Below are positions 33,501 to 41,914 of a stretch of 64,000 bases of DNA, piece by piece. Every line of letters starts with the position of its first letter. Position 1 is the first letter of the stretch. Below the pieces are notes generated by a model. That model did no database searches. It saw only the letters and a program-made list of their open reading frames with translations, and was not told the origin of the DNA. The position numbers and the translations under genes were made by a program. The stretch is from assembly GCF_019645855.1 (NCBI RefSeq), contig NZ_CP080999.1, forward strand, positions 4,526,001-4,590,000. Reading direction: 5' to 3'. The stretch is from Mycobacterium malmoense. GTDB taxonomy: Bacteria > Actinomycetota > Actinomycetes > Mycobacteriales > Mycobacteriaceae.

Positions 33501-34619
33501 CTACAGGCTGCATCCGACCAGGACGGGTTCGGGTTCCAACGTGATGCCAAACACATCACGGACCCCGTCGCGGACGGTTCGGGCCAGCGCTATCACGTCC
33601 TCGGCGGTGGCGCCGCCGCGGTTGGTCAGTGCGAGCGCGTGTTTGGTGGACAGCCGACACGGCGCTTGGCGGCCGCTCGCATCCGGATCGGGATAGCCCT
33701 TGGAAAAGCCCGCCCGCTCCACGAGCCAGCCGGCGGCCAGCTTGACGCCGTCCTGCGCCGGGTAATGCGGAACCGGCCCCTCAACATCTCTGACATCAGC
33801 GGCCAACCGCTCGTAGACCTCCGGTGCGACCACCGGGTTGGTGAAGAACGAACCCACGCTCCAGGTGTCGTGATCCGCCGCGTCGAGCACCATGCCCTTG
33901 CGCGCACGCAGCGCGAGCACCGCCTCGCGGACGGCCCGCGGGTCCGCGCGCTCGCCGCCGGTCGCGTTCAGCGCGGCCGTCAGTTCGCCGTAGCGCAACG
34001 GCGCGCTGCGGCCCGACGCGTCCAGCGCGAACTCCACTTCCAGCACCACGGAAGGGATCTCGACACCGCCGGCGCGCTTGAACACGCTGGTGCGGTAACC
34101 GAAGCCCAGCTCGGCGCCCGGCACCCAGCGCACCTCGCCGCTGCCGCGGTCCAGCACCCGGACCCGCGTGATGGCGTCGGACACTTCGGCCCCGTAGGCC
34201 CCGACGTTCTGCACCGGGGTGGCCCCGGCCGACCCGGGAATACCGGACAGGCATTCCAGCCCACCCAGGCCGTGCTCGATGGCCGCGACCACCACGTCGT
34301 CCCACACCGCGCCCGCCTCCACGCGCACCAGGTTGCCGTCGACGGTGATGCCGTCGTTGGCCAACCGCACCGCGGTCAGGTCGGTCAGGGTGTCGGCGAT
34401 CACCAGGTTGGAGCCGCCGGCAAACACCAGCACCGGCCCGCCGGCTGCTTGGGCTTCCGAGTCCAGCTGCCGCAAAACGGCAACCACCTGCTCGACGGTG
34501 GTGCACGTGATCAGGCGTCGCGCGACCGGTCCGACCCGCAACGTGGTCAACGGCGCCAGCGACACCGCCTCGGCGACATGGGCGCCGGCGAGGGACGAAC
34601 CGGCACCGCTCCGCTTCAT
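33501..34619 (-). CDS. murB: UDP-N-acetylenolpyruvoylglucosamine reductase
   Basis: 372 aa. FAD-linked reduction of UDP-GlcNAc-enolpyruvate to UDP-MurNAc. PLTTLRVGPVARRL, FAGGSNLVIAD, GLECLSGIPGSAGATPVQNVG, GYRTSVFK (catalytic Tyr-type loop), SVGSFFTNPVV with the proton-donor Ser, and a terminal EPEPVLVG (Glu). Type I MurB. ATG at 34619. lprQ starts 70 bases after its stop. Divergent from the Rv0481c-like gene after a 26-bp gap. Confidence 0.96.
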   Translation of the reverse strand: MKRSGAGSSLAGAHVAEAVSLAPLTTLRVGPVARRLITCTTVEQVVAVLRQLDSEAQAAGGPVLVFAGGSNLVIADTLTDLTAVRLANDGITVDGNLVRVEAGAVWDDVVVAAIEHGLGGLECLSGIPGSAGATPVQNVGAYGAEVSDAITRVRVLDRGSGEVRWVPGAELGFGYRTSVFKRAGGVEIPSVVLEVEFALDASGRSAPLRYGELTAALNATGGERADPRAVREAVLALRARKGMVLDAADHDTWSVGSFFTNPVVAPEVYERLAADVRDVEGPVPHYPAQDGVKLAAGWLVERAGFSKGYPDPDASGRQAPCRLSTKHALALTNRGGATAEDVIALARTVRDGVRDVFGITLEPEPVLVGCSL

Positions 34620-34645
34620 GGCCCGTAACGGTAGCCTGACCTGCT

Positions 34646-35170
34646 ATGCCCCGTTCATTCGACTTGTCGGCCGACTATGACGGCAGCGTCGAAGAGGTTC
34701 ATCGGGTCTTCCGCGAGGAGGACTACTGGCGGGCCAGGCTGGCCGACATTCCCGTCGACGAGGCGAGGCTGGAGTCGCTTCGGGTGGGCGGCGAGTCCGG
34801 AGACGACGACACCATCGAGGTGGTCACGCTGCAAGTGGTGCGCAGTCACAACCTGCCGGCTCTGGTCACGCAGTTGCACCGAGGCGATCTCGCCATCAGG
34901 CGCGCGGAGACGTGGGGCCCGGTCGCCGACGGCGCAGCGACGGCGTCCATCGCGGGATCGATCGTGGATGCCCCGGTGAACGTGTGGGGCACCGCCGAGC
35001 TGTCGCCCATCGCAGACTCGGGCCGCGCCCGGCTGACGTTTCGGATCAGCATCCAGGTGCGTGCCCCCATCATCGGCGGCAAGGTGGAGAACATCATCGG
35101 CACCCGACTCGCCGAACTGGTGGCCGCCGAACAGCGCTTCACCACGGCCTGGATCGCCGACAACGCCTAA
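34646..35170 (+). CDS. DUF2505 family protein (Rv0481c-like)
   Basis: 174 aa DUF2505: a START/Bet v1-like lipid-binding fold common in actinobacteria. MPRSFDLSADYDGSVEEVHR at the start, EVVTLQVVRSHNLPALVTQL in the middle, and RLAELVAAEQRFTTAW at the end. No catalytic motif. It is followed at 41 bases by the nitrilase-family gene, perhaps one transcript. Confidence 0.87.
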   Translation: MPRSFDLSADYDGSVEEVHRVFREEDYWRARLADIPVDEARLESLRVGGESGDDDTIEVVTLQVVRSHNLPALVTQLHRGDLAIRRAETWGPVADGAATASIAGSIVDAPVNVWGTAELSPIADSGRARLTFRISIQVRAPIIGGKVENIIGTRLAELVAAEQRFTTAWIADNA

Positions 35171-35210
35171 CCCGCGCCCTAACCTGCGATCGGCTCCTAA
35201 GCTGGCGCCC

Positions 35211-36041
35211 ATGCGAATCGCGTTGGCGCAGATCCTCAGCGGCAGTGATCCGGCCGCGAACCTAGAGCTGGTGCGCGAGTACACCGGCCGGGCCGCCGAC
35301 GCGGGCGCGACGCTCGTGGTGTTCCCGGAGGCGACGATGTGCCGGTTCGGCGTGCCGCTGGCACCGATCGCCGAGCCGGTCGACGGCCCCTGGGCGGATG
35401 GCGTGCGACGGGTCGCGACGGACTCGGGCATCACCGTGATTGCCGGCATGTTCACCCCCGCCGGCGCCGGGCGGGTGACGAACACGCTGATCGCGGCCGG
35501 CCCGGGCACTCCCAACGAACCGAACGCCCACTACGACAAGATCCACCTCTACGACGCGTTCGGCTTTACCGAGTCGCACACCGTCGCACCCGGGCACGAG
35601 CCGGTGGTGATCACGGTCGACGGCGTTCGGGTGGGGCTGAGCATTTGCTACGACATTCGCTTTCCGGCGCTCTACACCGAGCTGGCCCGGCGCGGCGCCC
35701 AGCTGATCGTCGTCTGCGCGTCCTGGGGTGCCGGGCCCGGCAAACTCGAGCAGTGGACGCTGCTGGCGCGGGCACGGGCGTTGGATTCGATGAGCTACGT
35801 CGCCGCCGCGGGTCAGGCCGACCCCGGCGACGCCCTGGCCGGGTCGGGCGCGCCGACCGGGGTGGGCGGCAGCCTGGTGGCCTCGCCGCTGGGCGAGGTG
35901 GTGGCGTCGGCCGGTGACCACCCGCAATTGGTGGTCGCCGACATCGATCTCGACAGGGTGGCCGAGGCTCGCGACAAGATCGCGGTGCTGCGTAACCGCT
36001 CCAGCTTCGCTCAGATGGATAGGGCACAATCGGTTTGGTGA
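35211..36041 (+). CDS. Nitrilase-superfamily amidohydrolase (Rv0480c-like)
   Basis: 276 aa carbon-nitrogen hydrolase. The catalytic triad is complete: Glu in VVFPEATMCRF, Lys in HYDKIHLYDAFG, and Cys in GLSICYDIRFP. The pattern fits the Nit1/omega-amidase or predicted aliphatic amidase branches, but the substrate is unknown. ATG at 35211. The stop overlaps the following gene start (GTGA), so the two are coupled. Confidence 0.9.
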   Translation: MRIALAQILSGSDPAANLELVREYTGRAADAGATLVVFPEATMCRFGVPLAPIAEPVDGPWADGVRRVATDSGITVIAGMFTPAGAGRVTNTLIAAGPGTPNEPNAHYDKIHLYDAFGFTESHTVAPGHEPVVITVDGVRVGLSICYDIRFPALYTELARRGAQLIVVCASWGAGPGKLEQWTLLARARALDSMSYVAAAGQADPGDALAGSGAPTGVGGSLVASPLGEVVASAGDHPQLVVADIDLDRVAEARDKIAVLRNRSSFAQMDRAQSVW

Positions 36042-37051
36042 CGAACCCGCAAGGACCACCGAACGAGGGCCCGTCGACGTGGGCCCGTCCCGGCAACCAG
36101 GGTCCCTTCGGCCAACCCCCCACTGAGCGGCCTACCGAGCGGCTGCCCGCCGGCGATCCAGGGCCGCCGCCCACGCCGACTAGTCAACCGCTGGGCGCGC
36201 CCCAGGCGGGCATGCAGCGGCCCAGCTACCCACCCCCGCCGATCCCGCCCGCGGGCCCCACGGAACGGCTGGCCGCCCCGAACGAAGAACCGGCACCGGT
36301 GAAAAGAAAACGACGTTTCCTACGCGACCCGCTGTCCGTCCTTCTGGTCTGCGTCATCGTGTTCTCGCTCGTCATTGCGGGGCTCATCGGCGCCGAGCTG
36401 TACGCCCGTCACGTCGCCAACAACAAGGTCGCCCAGGCGGTGGCGTGCGAGGTCAAGGACCAGGCCACCGCGTCGTTCGGCGTGACGCCGCTGCTGCTGT
36501 GGCAGCTCGCCACGAAGCACTACACCAACATCTCGGTGCAGACGGCCGGAAACCAGATCCGCGATGCCAAGGGCATGAAGATCGCCATCAATATCAGGGA
36601 CGTCCAGCTCAAGTCGACACCCACCTCCAAGGGCACCATCGGCTCGCTGGATGCCACCATCACCTGGACCACCGACGGCATCAAGCAGTCGGTGCAGAAC
36701 GCGATACCGGTCCTGGGTCCCTTCGTGACCAACAGCGTGACCACCCACCCCAGCGACGGCACCGTCGAAATGAAGGGGATGCTGGACAACATCACGGCCA
36801 AGCCGGTGGTGTCCGGCAACGGGCTGGAGCTGCAGATCGTCAGCTTCAACGCGCTCGGCTTCATCATGCCGAAAGAGACCGTGCAGTCGACGCTGGACGA
36901 CTTCACCTCAAACCTGACCAAGAACTACCCCTTGGGGATTCACGCGGACAGCGTGCAGGTCACCGATACCGGTGTGGTGAGCCACTTTTCGACGCAGAAC
37001 GCCAGCATCCCCACCGACAACGACAACGACCCCTGTTTCGCCAATATCTGA
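36038..37051 (+). CDS. DUF2993 LmeA-like membrane protein (Rv0479c-like)
   Basis: 337 aa: Pro-rich cytosolic region (about 1-85), one transmembrane helix (LLVCVIVFSLVIAGLIGAEL), then a periplasmic DUF2993 domain (KVAQAVACEVKDQAT, LDNITAKPVVSGNG) of the type found in LmeA, which acts on lipomannan synthesis. Whether this protein has a similar role is inference. GTG start at 36038 overlaps the nitrilase stop; a TTG at 36035 is possible. It converges with deoC. Confidence 0.85.
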   Translation: MTNPQGPPNEGPSTWARPGNQGPFGQPPTERPTERLPAGDPGPPPTPTSQPLGAPQAGMQRPSYPPPPIPPAGPTERLAAPNEEPAPVKRKRRFLRDPLSVLLVCVIVFSLVIAGLIGAELYARHVANNKVAQAVACEVKDQATASFGVTPLLLWQLATKHYTNISVQTAGNQIRDAKGMKIAINIRDVQLKSTPTSKGTIGSLDATITWTTDGIKQSVQNAIPVLGPFVTNSVTTHPSDGTVEMKGMLDNITAKPVVSGNGLELQIVSFNALGFIMPKETVQSTLDDFTSNLTKNYPLGIHADSVQVTDTGVVSHFSTQNASIPTDNDNDPCFANI

Positions 37052-37055
37052 CGCG

Positions 37056-37730
37056 TTAGCCGAGCCCGTCGAGCACCGCGCGGGTGCCTGACAGGCCCAG
37101 CCTGCTGGCGCCGGCATCCAGCATTGCGACCGCGTCGTCGGCGGTGCGGATACCGCCGCTGGCCTTGACCCCCAGCCGCCCTCCGACGGCCTCGGCCATC
37201 AACGCGACCGCACGCACCGACGCCCCGCCCGCGGGGTGAAACCCGGTCGAGGTCTTGACGGAGTCGGCGCCGGCGTCCTCGGCGGCGCGGCACGCCGCCG
37301 CCAGCGTGCCCTCGTCGGCCAGGCTCAACAACGCCGCCGACTCCACGATCACCTTGAGCACGACTCGGGGTACGGCGGCTCGCACCGCCTCGATGTCGAA
37401 GCGCACCGCGGCGACATCCCCGGCCAGCGCGGCGCCGACGTCGATGACCATGTCGATCTCGCTGGCGCCGGACGCCACGGCCCGCGCGGCCTCGTGCGCC
37501 TTGACCGCCGAGACATGCTTGCCCGACGGGAAACCCGTCACCGCCGCCACCCGCACCCCGCCGGCGTTCACCGCGACCGGCACCATCGACGGCGAAACGC
37601 ATACCGCATACACGCCCAGTTCGGCCGCCTCGGCGACCAGGGCGGCCACGTCGGCATGGGTGGCCTCGGGTTTGAGCAGGGTGTGGTCGACCAGCGCCGC
37701 CAACTGCGCGCGGGTAGGTCGGTTGGCCAT
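37056..37730 (-). CDS. deoC: Deoxyribose-phosphate aldolase
   Basis: 224 aa. It cleaves 2-deoxyribose-5-phosphate to acetaldehyde and glyceraldehyde-3-phosphate. Class I aldolase with the Schiff-base Lys in VVLKVIVESA, a second Lys in DSVKTSTGFHPAG, and VKASGGIRTADDA. N-terminal MANRPTRAQLAALVDHTLL. Convergent with the DUF2993 gene, 4 bases apart. Confidence 0.95.
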   Translation of the reverse strand: MANRPTRAQLAALVDHTLLKPEATHADVAALVAEAAELGVYAVCVSPSMVPVAVNAGGVRVAAVTGFPSGKHVSAVKAHEAARAVASGASEIDMVIDVGAALAGDVAAVRFDIEAVRAAVPRVVLKVIVESAALLSLADEGTLAAACRAAEDAGADSVKTSTGFHPAGGASVRAVALMAEAVGGRLGVKASGGIRTADDAVAMLDAGASRLGLSGTRAVLDGLG

Positions 37731-37975
37731 TAGAACGCTTCTTCCGGGCCGCCCGGATCGCGGCCGGACGCGCCCGGGGCGGCCAGCGGGGCCTTCATCC
37801 CGCTAGACACTTGCCCTGAATTTGGTCAGGGCGCTGTTCGCTGGGCGTCGAGACTGCGGTGGTAGCGGCGCCCGAGGCGAAAAGCCAGCCGTGAACGCAG
37901 GCTCGATGCCACCAGCGCAGATTCGGCGCCAGCGGCGTCTGGTCACAACCCCCGACGAACGGACGGGCCAGACCA

Positions 37976-38263
37976 CTAACGCGACTTGCCCTGAATCTCG
38001 AGGAGTTTGGGCCGCACATCGACCAGATAGACACCCGCGGCGCAGGCGGCGATCGCCATGCCCAGCACCCCGAAAACGAAACTCAGGATGGATGTCAGCG
38101 CGACGGCCAGGCCGAGAATCACCAGCCAGACGGGCTTGGTCAGCTTGTCGGCGGCGGTATAGGCGTCGGGTCGCTGCAGCGCCGCGTGCACGAACGCGTA
38201 CACCGCCGTCACCAGGACGGCGACCTGCAAGACCAACATGACGGTACCCACGAGGTGGCTCAC
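37976..38263 (-). CDS. DUF2516 small membrane protein (Rv0476-like)
   Basis: 95 aa with three hydrophobic segments (VMLVLQVAVLVTAVYAFVHA, PVWLVILGLAVALTSIL, GMAIAACAAGVYLVDVRP) and a TAADKLTKPVWL loop, typical of actinobacterial DUF2516. Function unknown. It lies downstream of hbhA on the same strand, separated by paired palindromes. The 245 bp between it and deoC hold no gene; the Rv0477-type gene that M. tuberculosis has there, from memory, was not found. Confidence 0.85.
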   Translation of the reverse strand: MSHLVGTVMLVLQVAVLVTAVYAFVHAALQRPDAYTAADKLTKPVWLVILGLAVALTSILSFVFGVLGMAIAACAAGVYLVDVRPKLLEIQGKSR

Positions 38264-38295
38264 GCCTTAAGGGTATGCGGGCACCGTCCAAAACG

Positions 38296-38334
38296 TCGAC
38301 TCCGAGTTGCCCCCACGCGGCAACTCGGAGTCGA
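38296..38334. terminator. Strong hairpin (copy 1 of a tandem palindrome), 3' of hbhA
   Basis: Arms 38296-38311 and 38319-38334 are perfectly complementary (16 bp; TCGACTCCGAGTTGCC) around a 7-base loop CCCACGC. It lies just after hbhA (minus strand). It could terminate hbhA transcription or form part of an interspersed repeat family. Its 29-bp core (38302-38330) recurs at 38348-38376. Confidence 0.55.
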
Positions 38335-38347
38335 GTCCCCTGTTTCC

Positions 38348-38376
38348 CCGAGTTGCCCCCACGCGGCAACTCGGAG
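38348..38376. repeat. Second copy of the 29-bp palindromic core
   Basis: Identical for 29 bases to 38302-38330, offset 46 bases. The perfect stem here is 10 bp (CCGAGTTGCC / GGCAACTCGG) with the same CCCACGC loop. The hairpin lies 7 bases beyond the hbhA stop at 38383, a position that suits transcription termination. Confidence 0.6.
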
Positions 38377-38382
38377 ACTGGA

Positions 38383-38976
38383 CTACTTCTGGGTGACCTT
38401 CTTGGCTGGAGCCTTCTTGGCCGGAGCCTTCTTGGCCGGGGCCTTCTTCGCGGGCGCCTTCTTGGCCGGGGCCTTTTTGGCCGCCTCGGCCTTCTTGGGC
38501 AGCTCGATGCCGACCAGCTTGGCCGCGCGCTCACCGACCGCGCGGGTCTGCGACGCGACGGTGCCGAGCGCCTCCTGAGTCAGCTCGACGGCCTGGTCCA
38601 CGTAGCCTTCGGCGCGGGCCGACGCGTCCTCGAAGGGCCGCTGGCTGCGCAGCCGATCCAAGGCGGCCTCGCCCCGCTCGACCAGCTCGTTGTACCGGTT
38701 GGTCGCCGCATCCAGGTAGCCCTCGGCGGCCTTGCGCAGCTCCTCGGTGGTGAACCTTTCGCGCAGCTCGGTGAGCTGCTCGGGCAGGTCCTCCTGAAGC
38801 TTGGACAGGCGAGCGCGGCTCTCCTCGACACGGCTGCGGGTGTCGGAGCGGGTCTCTCCGGCACGCTCACGCAGGTTGGCGATCAAGTCGTTGACCGTGG
38901 CCAGCGCCAAGTCGGCCGCGCCCAGCGCCGCCAGCAACGGGGCCCGCAAGTCTTCGATGTTTGAGTTTTCGGCCAT
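38383..38976 (-). CDS. hbhA: Heparin-binding haemagglutinin adhesin
   Basis: 197 aa. N-terminal MAENSNIEDLRAPLLAALGA, a long coiled-coil region (about 20-115), and a Lys/Pro/Ala-rich C terminus with KKAPA repeats (five 15-bp coding units at 38399-38473) that binds heparan sulfate. It is a surface adhesin for epithelial cells in M. tuberculosis, where the lysines are methylated. ATG at 38976 with AAAGGA upstream. A tandem 19-bp repeat lies in the leader. Confidence 0.96.
   Translation of the reverse strand: MAENSNIEDLRAPLLAALGAADLALATVNDLIANLRERAGETRSDTRSRVEESRARLSKLQEDLPEQLTELRERFTTEELRKAAEGYLDAATNRYNELVERGEAALDRLRSQRPFEDASARAEGYVDQAVELTQEALGTVASQTRAVGERAAKLVGIELPKKAEAAKKAPAKKAPAKKAPAKKAPAKKAPAKKVTQK
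38399..38473 (-). repeat. Five 15-bp units coding the KKAPA repeats of hbhA
   Basis: Read on the + strand, each unit is ttcttggc-rich (ttcttggctggagcc and variants), encoding A-P-A-K-K type blocks on the minus strand. Copy number in such lysine-rich tails varies between strains and may alter adhesion; variation here is not testable from one sequence. Confidence 0.75.
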
Positions 38977-39004
38977 GGTGCTTCCTTTCATGGTTCGTGG
39001 TTTG

Positions 39005-39042
39005 TTTTCGTTATCGGTATTACTTTTCGTTGTCGGTGTTAC
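39005..39042. repeat. Tandem 19-bp duplication in the hbhA upstream region
   Basis: 39005-39023 and 39024-39042 match at 17 of 19 positions (TTTTCGTTATCGGTATTAC and TTTTCGTTGTCGGTGTTAC on +). They lie 29-66 bases upstream of the hbhA ATG on the minus strand, where a promoter or regulator site is expected. Confidence 0.55.
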
Positions 39043-39189
39043 TTAGGTGTGCTCAGGTCAGGCCCCTCCCTTATGGGTAACCAAGCGGCCGCTGGCTTAT
39101 GCGTCAGCCAGTCGTCGGCGCGATGCGAAAGCCCGGTGCCGGCGGTTAGCCCAGCCGACCGCATGACAGTGTCAGCCCGAAGGGGCCGA

Positions 39190-39594
39190 TCACGCGTCGC
39201 TTTCGTGTGTCGGACACTCCTCATTGGTGGATTCGTTTTGCTGGGTAAATGAGGTGTAGATATCGAGCAGGACCTGCTTCTGACGCTCGGTGATCGCCGT
39301 GTCGGTGATGATGGCGTCGCGGACCTGACTCTTATCGCTGGGCTCGAGGATCCCGGCCCGCACATAGAGCACCTCGGCGGAAACCCGCAACGCCTTCGCG
39401 ATTTGGTTCAGGACGTCGGCGGACGGTTTGCGCAAACCGCGCTCCACCTGGCTCAGGTAGGGGTTGCTGACACCGGACCGCTCGGCGAGTTGTCGCACCG
39501 AAACCTGTGCGTTCTCGCGCTGGGTCCTGATGAAGCTGCCGATGTCGGAGGCCGCGCTGGAGACCTTCTCGGAGAGCTTCTCCTCGGGTGCCAT
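39190..39594 (-). CDS. XRE-family HTH regulator (Rv0474-like)
   Basis: 134 aa. N-terminal Cro/CI-type HTH: IGSFIRTQRENAQVSVRQLA, then ERSGVSNPYLSQVERGLRKP. The C-terminal half is mostly helical and Gln/Glu-rich and may mediate dimerisation. The M. tuberculosis homologue Rv0474 is described as an autoregulatory transcription factor. ATG at 39594 after CAGGAG. A palindromic site lies 51-76 bases upstream, fitting autoregulation. It precedes hbhA by 213 bases on the same strand. Confidence 0.9.
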   Translation of the reverse strand: MAPEEKLSEKVSSAASDIGSFIRTQRENAQVSVRQLAERSGVSNPYLSQVERGLRKPSADVLNQIAKALRVSAEVLYVRAGILEPSDKSQVRDAIITDTAITERQKQVLLDIYTSFTQQNESTNEECPTHESDA

Positions 39595-39644
39595 TGCGTA
39601 CTCCTGGTTCGGGCGGCCGGTATCAACGAGCACCAGACTACGGA

Positions 39645-39670
39645 CAAGTGCTTGCTTTTGCAAGCGCTTG
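39645..39670. promoter_or_regulatory. Palindromic operator candidate upstream of the XRE regulator
   Basis: CAAGTGCTTGC (39645-39655), spacer TTTT, GCAAGCGCTTG (39660-39670): 11-bp arms with one mismatch. Each half also contains a near-palindromic CAAGxGCTTG. It lies 51 bases upstream of the XRE gene start, between that gene and the end of the DUF445 gene. Confidence 0.55.
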
Positions 39671-39679
39671 TTAGCACCG

Positions 39680-41059
39680 CTAGAAAAGCAGCTGCGCGAC
39701 GGCGTAGATCGCCAGGCCCGCCAGCGCACCCACGACGGTGCCGTTGATCCGAATAAACTGCAGGTCACGCCCCACGTGGAGTTCGATCCGCCGGCTGGCT
39801 TCCTCGGCGTCCCAGCGCTCGATCGTCTCGGTGATGATCGCGGTGATCTCCACCCCATACTGCGAGACCAGGTGCTCGGCCGCCCGCACTATCCAGTTGT
39901 CGACCTTGTCGCGCAGGTCGGCGTCGTCCCGCAATGACTCCCCGATGCGAACGACGGTGTCCGCGATGCGAGTGCGCAACGCGCTGGATGGATCGGCCAC
40001 TCCCTCCGGCCCCTCGAGCACCAGCCTCTTCAGCGTCGCCCACGCCGTCGCGGCGACGTTGGCGATCTCGTCGCGCGCCATCAGCTGCTCCTTGACCGCG
40101 TCGGCGCGCGCGATGGTGTCCGGGTCGTGCTGCAAATCGTCGGCGAACTCGAACAGGAAGCGGGTCGCCGACCGGCGCAATTCGTGGTCGGGGTTGCGGC
40201 GCACCTTGTCGGTGAAGTCCATCAACTCGCGGTGAATGCGGTCGCCGACGAGATGGTCGATGAACCGAGGCGACCAGCTCGGTGAGTCGCGCTCGACCAC
40301 CCGCTGGATGACCTCCCCCGCGTTCAGCGACCACTGGAATGCCCGGTCGGCCAGCAACTGGATCAGGGCCTCCTGCCGGTTCTCGGCGAGCAGGGTCCCC
40401 AGCACCCGGCCCACCGGCGGACCCCACTGCGGTTCGGCGATGCGGCGCACGATCATCCGGTCGATCACCTGCTGGACATCGTCGTCACGCAGGAGCTCCA
40501 CCAGCACCCGCAGCACCGTTGCCGTCTCGCTGGCCACCCGCTCGGCGTGTGCGGCCTCCGACAGCCACTTACCGAGCCGGCCGGGCACCTGGGCGTCGCG
40601 CAGCTTGGTCTCCACGACCGGCGGGGACAGGAAGTTCTCGCGCACGAAGGTGCCCAGGCCCTCGCCGAGCTGGTCCTTCTTGCGCTTGATGATCGCGGTG
40701 TGCGGGATGGGTATGCCCAGCGGATGCTTGAACAGCGCGGTCACGGCGAACCAGTCCGCCAGGGCACCCACCATGCCGGCCTCGGCGGCCGCACCCACGT
40801 AGCCGACCCAGGCGCCCGTGCCGGCGTGGGCCTGCGCCCACCGGCAGGCGAGGAACAGGCCGGTGGCGCCGATCAGGAAGCTCAGCGCCACCATCTTCAT
40901 CCGGCGCAGCGCCACCCGCCGCTGCGCGTCGGCCTCCGGATCGGCCCCGGCGAAGGATTCCGCGAGGGACGGGTGAGCCCGCCGGGCACCGGTCGACGGC
41001 CGGATCAAGTCTGGCCCCGCCGCCGGTGAGCCCGACGAATCGGCTCTGTGTGTCACCAC
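39680..41059 (-). CDS. DUF445 membrane protein (Rv0473-like)
   Basis: 459 aa. N-terminal helices (MKMVALSFLIGATGLFLACR, GAAAEAGMVGALADWFAVTAL), the DUF445 signature FKHPLGIPIPHTAIIKRKKDQLG, a long helical soluble middle, and a C-terminal helix (VVGALAGLAIYAVAQLLF). YheB-type family; function unknown. GTG at 41059 (or GTG 41056). Divergent from madR. Confidence 0.87.
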   Translation of the reverse strand: MVTHRADSSGSPAAGPDLIRPSTGARRAHPSLAESFAGADPEADAQRRVALRRMKMVALSFLIGATGLFLACRWAQAHAGTGAWVGYVGAAAEAGMVGALADWFAVTALFKHPLGIPIPHTAIIKRKKDQLGEGLGTFVRENFLSPPVVETKLRDAQVPGRLGKWLSEAAHAERVASETATVLRVLVELLRDDDVQQVIDRMIVRRIAEPQWGPPVGRVLGTLLAENRQEALIQLLADRAFQWSLNAGEVIQRVVERDSPSWSPRFIDHLVGDRIHRELMDFTDKVRRNPDHELRRSATRFLFEFADDLQHDPDTIARADAVKEQLMARDEIANVAATAWATLKRLVLEGPEGVADPSSALRTRIADTVVRIGESLRDDADLRDKVDNWIVRAAEHLVSQYGVEITAIITETIERWDAEEASRRIELHVGRDLQFIRINGTVVGALAGLAIYAVAQLLF

Positions 41060-41173
41060 ACCATCATCTATCGCCGCGGCCGGTTAGTGTGACGGCCCTG
41101 GCTGCGGCGCCGCCGCGCATCCGCGCCCATGCGCCAAAAGCGCACCCCGAAGCCGTAGTATCGAGGCGTTCTA

Positions 41174-41884
41174 GTGAATGGAATCGGCGACAGTGGCAGA
41201 GCGGACCCGGCTGTGACCGTCAAGACGGATGGTCGCAAGCGGCGCTGGCATCAACATAAGGTGGAGCGCCGCAATGAGCTGGTTGACGGCACGATCGATG
41301 CGATTCGCCGCCAGGGCCGCTTTTTGAGCATGGACGAAATCGCGGCGGAGATCGGCGTCTCCAAGACCGTGCTCTACCGCTACTTCGTCGACAAGAACGA
41401 CCTGACGACCGCGGTGATGATGCGCTTCACTCAGACCACGCTGATTCCCAACATGGCCGGCGCGCTGACGTCCAACCTGGACGGCTTCGATTTGACCCGC
41501 GAGGTCATCCGGGTCTACGTCGAGACCGTGGCGAACGAACCCGAGCCGTATCGGTTCGTCATGGCCAACAGCTCGGCCAGCAAGAGCAAGGTGATCGCCG
41601 ACTCCGAGCGGATCATCGCCCGCATGATCGCGGTGATGATGCGCCGCCGCATGCAGCAGGTCGGCATGGACACCGGCGGGGTGGAGCCGTGGTCCTACCT
41701 GATCGTCGGCGGCGTGCAACTGGCGACCCACTCCTGGATGTCGGACCCACGGATGAGCCGCGACGAGCTGATCGACTACCTGACCATGCTGAGTTGGAGC
41801 TCGATCTGCGGGATCGTCGAGGCGGGCGGGTCGCTGGAGAAGTTTCGGGAGCAACCGCATCCGTCGCCGATCGTGCCGCCGTGA
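41174..41884 (+). CDS. madR: TetR regulator MadR (mycolate desaturation)
   Basis: 236 aa TetR family. HTH about 45-90: FLSMDEIAAEIGVSKTVLYR then YFVDKNDLT. The C-terminal ligand domain ends SLEKFREQPHPSP. The M. tuberculosis homologue Rv0472c (MadR) represses the desaturase genes desA1/desA2 and is released by acyl-CoA, linking fatty acid supply to mycolate desaturation. GTG at 41174. Next to mycolate methyltransferase genes. A UbiA gene follows after 30 bases, which may be co-transcribed. Confidence 0.9.
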   Translation: MNGIGDSGRADPAVTVKTDGRKRRWHQHKVERRNELVDGTIDAIRRQGRFLSMDEIAAEIGVSKTVLYRYFVDKNDLTTAVMMRFTQTTLIPNMAGALTSNLDGFDLTREVIRVYVETVANEPEPYRFVMANSSASKSKVIADSERIIARMIAVMMRRRMQQVGMDTGGVEPWSYLIVGGVQLATHSWMSDPRMSRDELIDYLTMLSWSSICGIVEAGGSLEKFREQPHPSPIVPP

Positions 41885-41914
41885 GAGCATTGAGCCCGGG
41901 TTTACGCTTCAGGA

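Noticed and set aside
37806..37996. A repeated cttgccctgaat at 37809 and 37983 near the end of the DUF2516 gene
   Set aside because: Only 12-13 identical bases; too short to call a duplication. The gap otherwise shows no gene.
38399..38473. Regular 15-bp repeats that might be taken for a CRISPR-like array
   Set aside because: They are in-frame coding repeats of hbhA with no spacers.
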